This document shows, in pieces, positions 60,693 to 64,000 of a stretch of DNA of 64,000 bases. The notes beneath the pieces are model-generated. The model did no database searches and was not told the origin of the DNA. It saw nothing but the letters and a program-made list of their open reading frames with translations. Each line of letters begins with the position of its first letter. The first letter of the stretch is position 1. The stretch covers positions 21,240 to 85,239 of the forward strand of contig JAEZXR010000138.1 of the NCBI GenBank assembly GCA_023419605.1. Reading direction: 5' to 3'. The stretch comes from Bacillota bacterium (lineage in GTDB: Bacteria; Bacillota; Clostridia; Acetivibrionales; JAEZXR01). A program made the position numbers and the translations under genes.

Positions 60693-62228
60693 TTATTTTC
60701 TTGATTTTCTAACAATGTTTTTAGCGGTGATAAGTCTTGGCCGCAAATCCATATACCACCACGGTGCACGGATCGTGCTATCTTTGATATCCTCAGGCTT
60801 CATGGAACCAAAGCTCATGGTATAGGGAACCCCAAAGGAACGGATGCCCATCAGATGGATCGTTAAGCCCAACAAACCGAAAACATATCCGTACATGCCT
60901 AAAAAGGAGGCCAACAGCAGGAAAGTATACCTAAAAAAAATCATTGAGCCCTGCATTTTATAGCTTAATAGTGAAGTGATCCCTGTTAAACCTACAACAA
61001 TGACCATGGGGGCACTTACAATTTTTGCCTCCACAGCAGCCTCACCCAGTACCAGAGCACCCACGATGCTAATGGCCTGGCCGATAACTGTGGGCATTCT
61101 CGCCCCTGCTTCCCGCAGCACCTCGAAGATGAATACCATGAGAAGAGCCTCCAGTATCGTTGGAAAAGGCACCCCTTGCCTTGCCGCAGATATGCTTAAA
61201 AGAAGGGGAGTCGGTATCATTTCCTGATGGAATGTGATTAATGCAACATAAACCGCCGGAACACTCACCGATAGGAATGCTCCGACAATACGGAGTACTC
61301 TGATAAAGGAGGAAAATATGTAATTGTTATAGTAGTCCTCATTAACTTGAAAATATTCCAGGAACAAAAACGGCAGCGTCAAAACAAAAGGACTTCCATC
61401 CACAAACAACGCGATTCTGCCCTCCAGCAGCTTTCCCGCAACCGTATCCGGTCTCTCGCTGCTCCCTATGGTTTCAAAGGGAGAAAAGGGAGCATCCTTA
61501 ATAAATTCCTGTATATATCCGGAATCCAGTATGGAATCCAAATCAATCTTGTCCAGACGGATATTCAGTTCTCTCAGTATTTGATCGGAGGCAAGCCCTT
61601 CAATGTAGCATATACAAGTCTTGGTTCGCGTCCGGACTCCTAGTTCCTTGAATTTAAACTTCAAATCCGGGTTTTTGATTTTTCTCCGTACCATGGATAA
61701 ATTGATCATCAGGGACTCATTAAAACCTTCCCTCGGTCCACGGACCACCCTCTCGGATGGCGGTTCCTCTACCCCTCTTGTTTGCCAGCCTTTTGAACCG
61801 ATGACAAGCGCCTGGTCATGCCCCTGCAGCAAAAGAGCAGTATCCCCGTTTATAATGGAATGGACAATCCCATAGACATCGGAGGATTTCTCGACACTGT
61901 TGGAGGCAATAATCTTTACCTTTATTTCTTCTAAAAGATTGTTTTCATCGATATGCTCCTTAAAGTCATTATCCAGCAAAGGCTGGATAATATTTTCATT
62001 CATTATTTCATTATCCGTCATCTCCTCGATATATAGCAAACATCCCTTTACCTTTTTTAAATATTTGTTTTGAAACTCCCGAACCATAAAGGTATCGTCA
62101 TTGGAAAATATAGTTTTAAACAACCCCATATTTTCCTCCAACCCCTTTGTTAGCCTGGGGCTCTCCTTACAGTCCGTTTTCTTTTCCACATAGACCTTCT
62201 CCGTACTTTTCCCAAATCGTTTAAACAT
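60693..62228 (-). CDS. gerKA: Spore germination receptor subunit A (GerKA/GerAA family)
   Basis: A 511-residue protein with a hydrophilic N-terminal half (about 1-240) containing GHDQALVIGSKGWQTRGVEE and PSERVVRGPREGFNESL, then a membrane domain with about five helices (about 285-480). This is the GerA family pattern. ATG at 62228 follows AGGAG; the frame continues to 62297 without a site. It begins the gerKA-gerKC-(small)-gerKB operon. Specificity for a nutrient germinant cannot be read from sequence. Confidence 0.94.
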   Translation of the reverse strand: MFKRFGKSTEKVYVEKKTDCKESPRLTKGLEENMGLFKTIFSNDDTFMVREFQNKYLKKVKGCLLYIEEMTDNEIMNENIIQPLLDNDFKEHIDENNLLEEIKVKIIASNSVEKSSDVYGIVHSIINGDTALLLQGHDQALVIGSKGWQTRGVEEPPSERVVRGPREGFNESLMINLSMVRRKIKNPDLKFKFKELGVRTRTKTCICYIEGLASDQILRELNIRLDKIDLDSILDSGYIQEFIKDAPFSPFETIGSSERPDTVAGKLLEGRIALFVDGSPFVLTLPFLFLEYFQVNEDYYNNYIFSSFIRVLRIVGAFLSVSVPAVYVALITFHQEMIPTPLLLSISAARQGVPFPTILEALLMVFIFEVLREAGARMPTVIGQAISIVGALVLGEAAVEAKIVSAPMVIVVGLTGITSLLSYKMQGSMIFFRYTFLLLASFLGMYGYVFGLLGLTIHLMGIRSFGVPYTMSFGSMKPEDIKDSTIRAPWWYMDLRPRLITAKNIVRKSRK

Positions 62229-62285
62229 GAGGATCTCCTGTTTCCAAATCCCTTTAGGAATTATTTCTACTTTAACTTTTAGGAA

Positions 62286-62315
62286 TATTTTGGCCATTTT
62301 AAAGGAAATTACTCA
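62286..62315 (-). promoter_or_regulatory. Possible sigma-G-like promoter of ger operon
   Basis: TGAGTA and CAAAATA are separated by 17 nt upstream of gerKA, partly matching the forespore sigma-G pattern. The match is imperfect, so this is tentative. Confidence 0.3.
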
Positions 62316-62441
62316 GATAAAGAGTTTTTTTGGGCAGCGGGACTATTGAATAAATTCCCCGGGCACGCTGCTTGTTGGTATCATAATCATATCAGCATAA
62401 AAGGATGCACGCATGCATCAACTTTCCTCCATTCCCTCTCA

Positions 62442-62470
62442 TTGACAGGTATAGCAAAACTTGATACACT
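62442..62470 (+). promoter_or_regulatory. Sigma-A-like promoter of hydrolase gene
   Basis: TTGACA and TACACT with 17-nt spacing lie 125 nt before the hydrolase start. Good -35, weak -10. Confidence 0.55.
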
Positions 62471-62595
62471 TAATTCGAAACTGGACACCCGGTATGTTTT
62501 TATTTGGATGCAACCGTTGGCTGACGCGGTATTATCTGGCAATTCCTATGTTCTATCGTAAAATACTGATCCGTTATCGAAAGGGGGAAATTTTC

Positions 62596-63534
62596 ATGAG
62601 CATTCCTGTGGAGCAGAAGGAAGAAATTTTTTGCATTCAGGGAAAGGATGGCAAGGAAATTTTTGTTCAGTGCTGGGATAAGGTACAAAATCCTCGCGGT
62701 GTGGTGCAAATATTTCATGGTATGGCCGAACATGGTGGAAGGTATGGACGGTTTGCAGAATTTTTAAATGAAAACGGATTCATCGTATATGCCGATGACC
62801 ACAGAGGGCATGGAAAAACAGCCGGAGCCATAGAAGAACTTGGTTATCTGGGAGAAGACGGCTTTAACAGCGTAGTGGAAGATGAACACCTGTTAACGCA
62901 TCGGATTAAGGCCAACCACCCGGGACTCCCTGTGATTGTATTTGCACACAGCTTCGGTTCCTTTGTGGGGCAGGAATATATAACCCGGTACGGAAGTGAA
63001 CTAAGAGGAATAATACTTTCAGGATCCGCCTGTAAATCCGGTCCGGATGTTACTGCGGCAAAATCGATTGCAGCCATTGAGATGAAGCTTTATGGCGGCA
63101 GGAAAAAAAGCCATTTGGTCAATTCTCTGGCCTTTTCCAGGTTTAACAGCAGGATAGCGAACCCGAAGCAGCCCTTCGCATGGCTGAGCCGTGATGAAGA
63201 GGAAGTAAACAAATATGAGAAAGATCCATTTTGCGGCACGGTATTTACCGCTAATTTCTTTTACTTCTTTTTCAACGGATTGTCCCAGCTCTACCGCAAG
63301 GATAAGATCATGCAGATACCGAAGAAGCTGCCGGTTTTCATTTGTGCCGGTGATGGGGACCCGGTAGGAGACTATGGGAAAAGTGTAAAAAGGCTTTATG
63401 CGATGTACAAAGGTATTGGTATGGAAGATGTAGAGATGAGGCTTTACCCGGGCGCAAGGCATGAAATTCTGAACGAAACCAACAGAGATGAGGTATTCAG
63501 TCATATCTTGGATTGGATGAACAAGGTTGTATAA
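62596..63534 (+). CDS. Alpha/beta hydrolase, lysophospholipase/monoacylglycerol lipase-like
   Basis: A 312-residue serine hydrolase. Oxyanion/fold motif VVQIFHGMAEHGGRYGRF, DDHRGHGK, nucleophile elbow AHSFGSFVGQEY, then Asp in CAGDGDPVGDY and His in PGARHEILNE complete the triad. Family members (Hydrolase_4) cleave lysophospholipids or monoacylglycerols. No signal peptide is present. The start at 62596 follows AAAGGGGG; a longer frame from 62461 contains no good site. Divergent from the ger operon. Confidence 0.88.
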   Translation: MSIPVEQKEEIFCIQGKDGKEIFVQCWDKVQNPRGVVQIFHGMAEHGGRYGRFAEFLNENGFIVYADDHRGHGKTAGAIEELGYLGEDGFNSVVEDEHLLTHRIKANHPGLPVIVFAHSFGSFVGQEYITRYGSELRGIILSGSACKSGPDVTAAKSIAAIEMKLYGGRKKSHLVNSLAFSRFNSRIANPKQPFAWLSRDEEEVNKYEKDPFCGTVFTANFFYFFFNGLSQLYRKDKIMQIPKKLPVFICAGDGDPVGDYGKSVKRLYAMYKGIGMEDVEMRLYPGARHEILNETNRDEVFSHILDWMNKVV

Positions 63535-63540
63535 TGGAAT

Positions 63541-63570
63541 TGGGACTGTATAGAAGCCTGTACAGTCCCA
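63541..63570 (+). terminator. Hairpin after hydrolase gene
   Basis: TGGGACTGTA pairs with TACAGTCCCA around a short loop just after the stop. There is no clear T-run, so termination is uncertain. Confidence 0.45.
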
Positions 63571-63675
63571 TCCATATGCTTTACCCTTCCGTCAGGACAG
63601 TAGTTGCCTGCTCTCCTGCTTCTACGAGTCTTTCTACTATGGCAGCCGCTTTTGGAGCACTCCGGTACAAAAGTC

Positions 63676-63840
63676 TCACTCTTCATAAATAATCAGCACA
63701 AAGGAGGCTCCGTTATCATGGGTGTATTTAATGTCAATCAGCTTTTCTCGTGTAATACCTTTTTCCTGTATGACGGCTTCCATTTGCTCTTGGATATTTC
63801 CCTTAAACAATCCGGAGTACAACTCAATTACTCTTATCAT
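63676..63840 (-). CDS. Small 54-residue protein, possibly Cse60/DUF2758-like
   Basis: MIRVIELYSGLFKGNIQEQM opens the protein and HDNGASFVLIIYEE ends it, giving a beta-alpha-beta pattern reminiscent of the small sporulation protein Cse60 family. AAGGAGGC sits 7-8 nt before the ATG, so translation is likely. The family call is tentative. Confidence 0.6.
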   Translation of the reverse strand: MIRVIELYSGLFKGNIQEQMEAVIQEKGITREKLIDIKYTHDNGASFVLIIYEE

Positions 63841-63958
63841 GATGAGCCTCCTTATAACAACGGAAGAAATTGCATAGTAATTTCAACACACCCAGGTTGC
63901 ATGGGCGAGCAGTAAGCTTTGCTTACGACCAGTCCGTTTCAACGAGGCATAAGATGGG

Positions 63959-63991
63959 CCCCCCCCCCCCCCTAAAAGGGGGGGGGGGGGG
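63959..63991. repeat. Perfect C14-TAAAA-G14 palindrome at window edge
   Basis: Fourteen C, then TAAAA, then fourteen G. This extreme low-complexity palindrome lies at the very end of the window and is unlike anything else here. A sequencing or assembly artefact at a contig end is the simplest reading. The preceding 63841-63958 stretch holds no gene; it includes a GTAAGC/GCTTAC hairpin. Confidence 0.75.
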
Positions 63992-64000
63992 CCGAGGTTT

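Noticed and set aside
62461..62595. Longer N-terminus of the hydrolase
   Set aside because: This part overlaps the promoter; the inner ATG at 62596 has the Shine-Dalgarno and the family-typical start.
63925..63945. GTTTCAACGAGG, reminiscent of a CRISPR repeat end
   Set aside because: Only one occurrence, no spaced repeats and no cas gene in the window.
1..64000. Insertion sequences, integrases or prophage genes
   Set aside because: No transposase, integrase or phage structural protein could be recognised; the mobile-looking sequences are all short noncoding repeats.

Overview
The window reads as chromosome of an anaerobic, endospore-forming member of the Firmicutes, most likely class Clostridia. 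The evidence is a gerKA-gerKC-gerKB germination operon, two Spo0E-like micro-proteins, a methionyl-tRNA T-box leader, strong GGAGG-type ribosome sites, many GTG/TTG starts and Gram-positive lipoproteins. No rRNA, tRNA, IS transposase or CRISPR array was seen. Genus and species cannot be given. Layout: (1) 1-13.0 kb, minus strand: a carbohydrate-use island with a YesN/YesM two-component pair (regulator cut by the left edge), two extracellular solute-binding lipoproteins, two LplB/LplC-type permeases, a heparinase II/III-like protein and a GH31 glycosidase. (2) 13.2-19.8 kb, minus: a sugar-binding lipoprotein, histidine kinase and AraC-type regulator in overlapping frames, preceded by a chemoreceptor. 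(3) 20-26.6 kb: an unknown small gene, clpP, a short AraC regulator, an SPL-like radical SAM protein, T-box + metG, and a rhomboid protease with TPRs. (4) 26.9-33.1 kb: modABC followed by an AnfO-like gene and an unrecognised repeat protein with a CxxCxxCxxC tail, with a divergent HTH/periplasmic-binding-like regulator. (5) 33.3-44.6 kb: an LRR protein, two Spo0E-like genes, a zinc-ribbon pseudogene, an HDOD protein, a DUF1646 transporter behind a probable Na+ riboswitch, and a signalling cluster (sensor kinase, AraC regulator, lone receiver, GGDEF-EAL protein). (6) 45-58 kb, minus: a nucleoside-salvage region with a Crp/Fnr regulator, deoB, purine nucleoside phosphorylase, a XapX protein, an MTA/SAH-type deaminase, pyrimidine nucleoside phosphorylase, deoC and a BMP-type nucleoside ABC importer. 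(7) 58.1-64 kb: the ger operon, a divergent lysophospholipase-like hydrolase, a 54-residue protein and an odd C14/G14 palindrome at the edge. Most interesting: three near-identical palindromes (consensus about AAGGACAYRTGTCCTT) lie upstream of the Crp/Fnr gene, the BMP lipoprotein gene and the ABC ATPase gene. Each is followed by a -10-like hexamer at exactly the same distance, which places the palindrome centre near -41.5. This suggests an autoregulated class II activator regulon for nucleoside uptake and breakdown with a non-CRP operator. The region also carries several families of dispersed palindromic repeats, one nested in another, and the modA leader contains a triple nested hairpin that I could not assign to a known RNA class.
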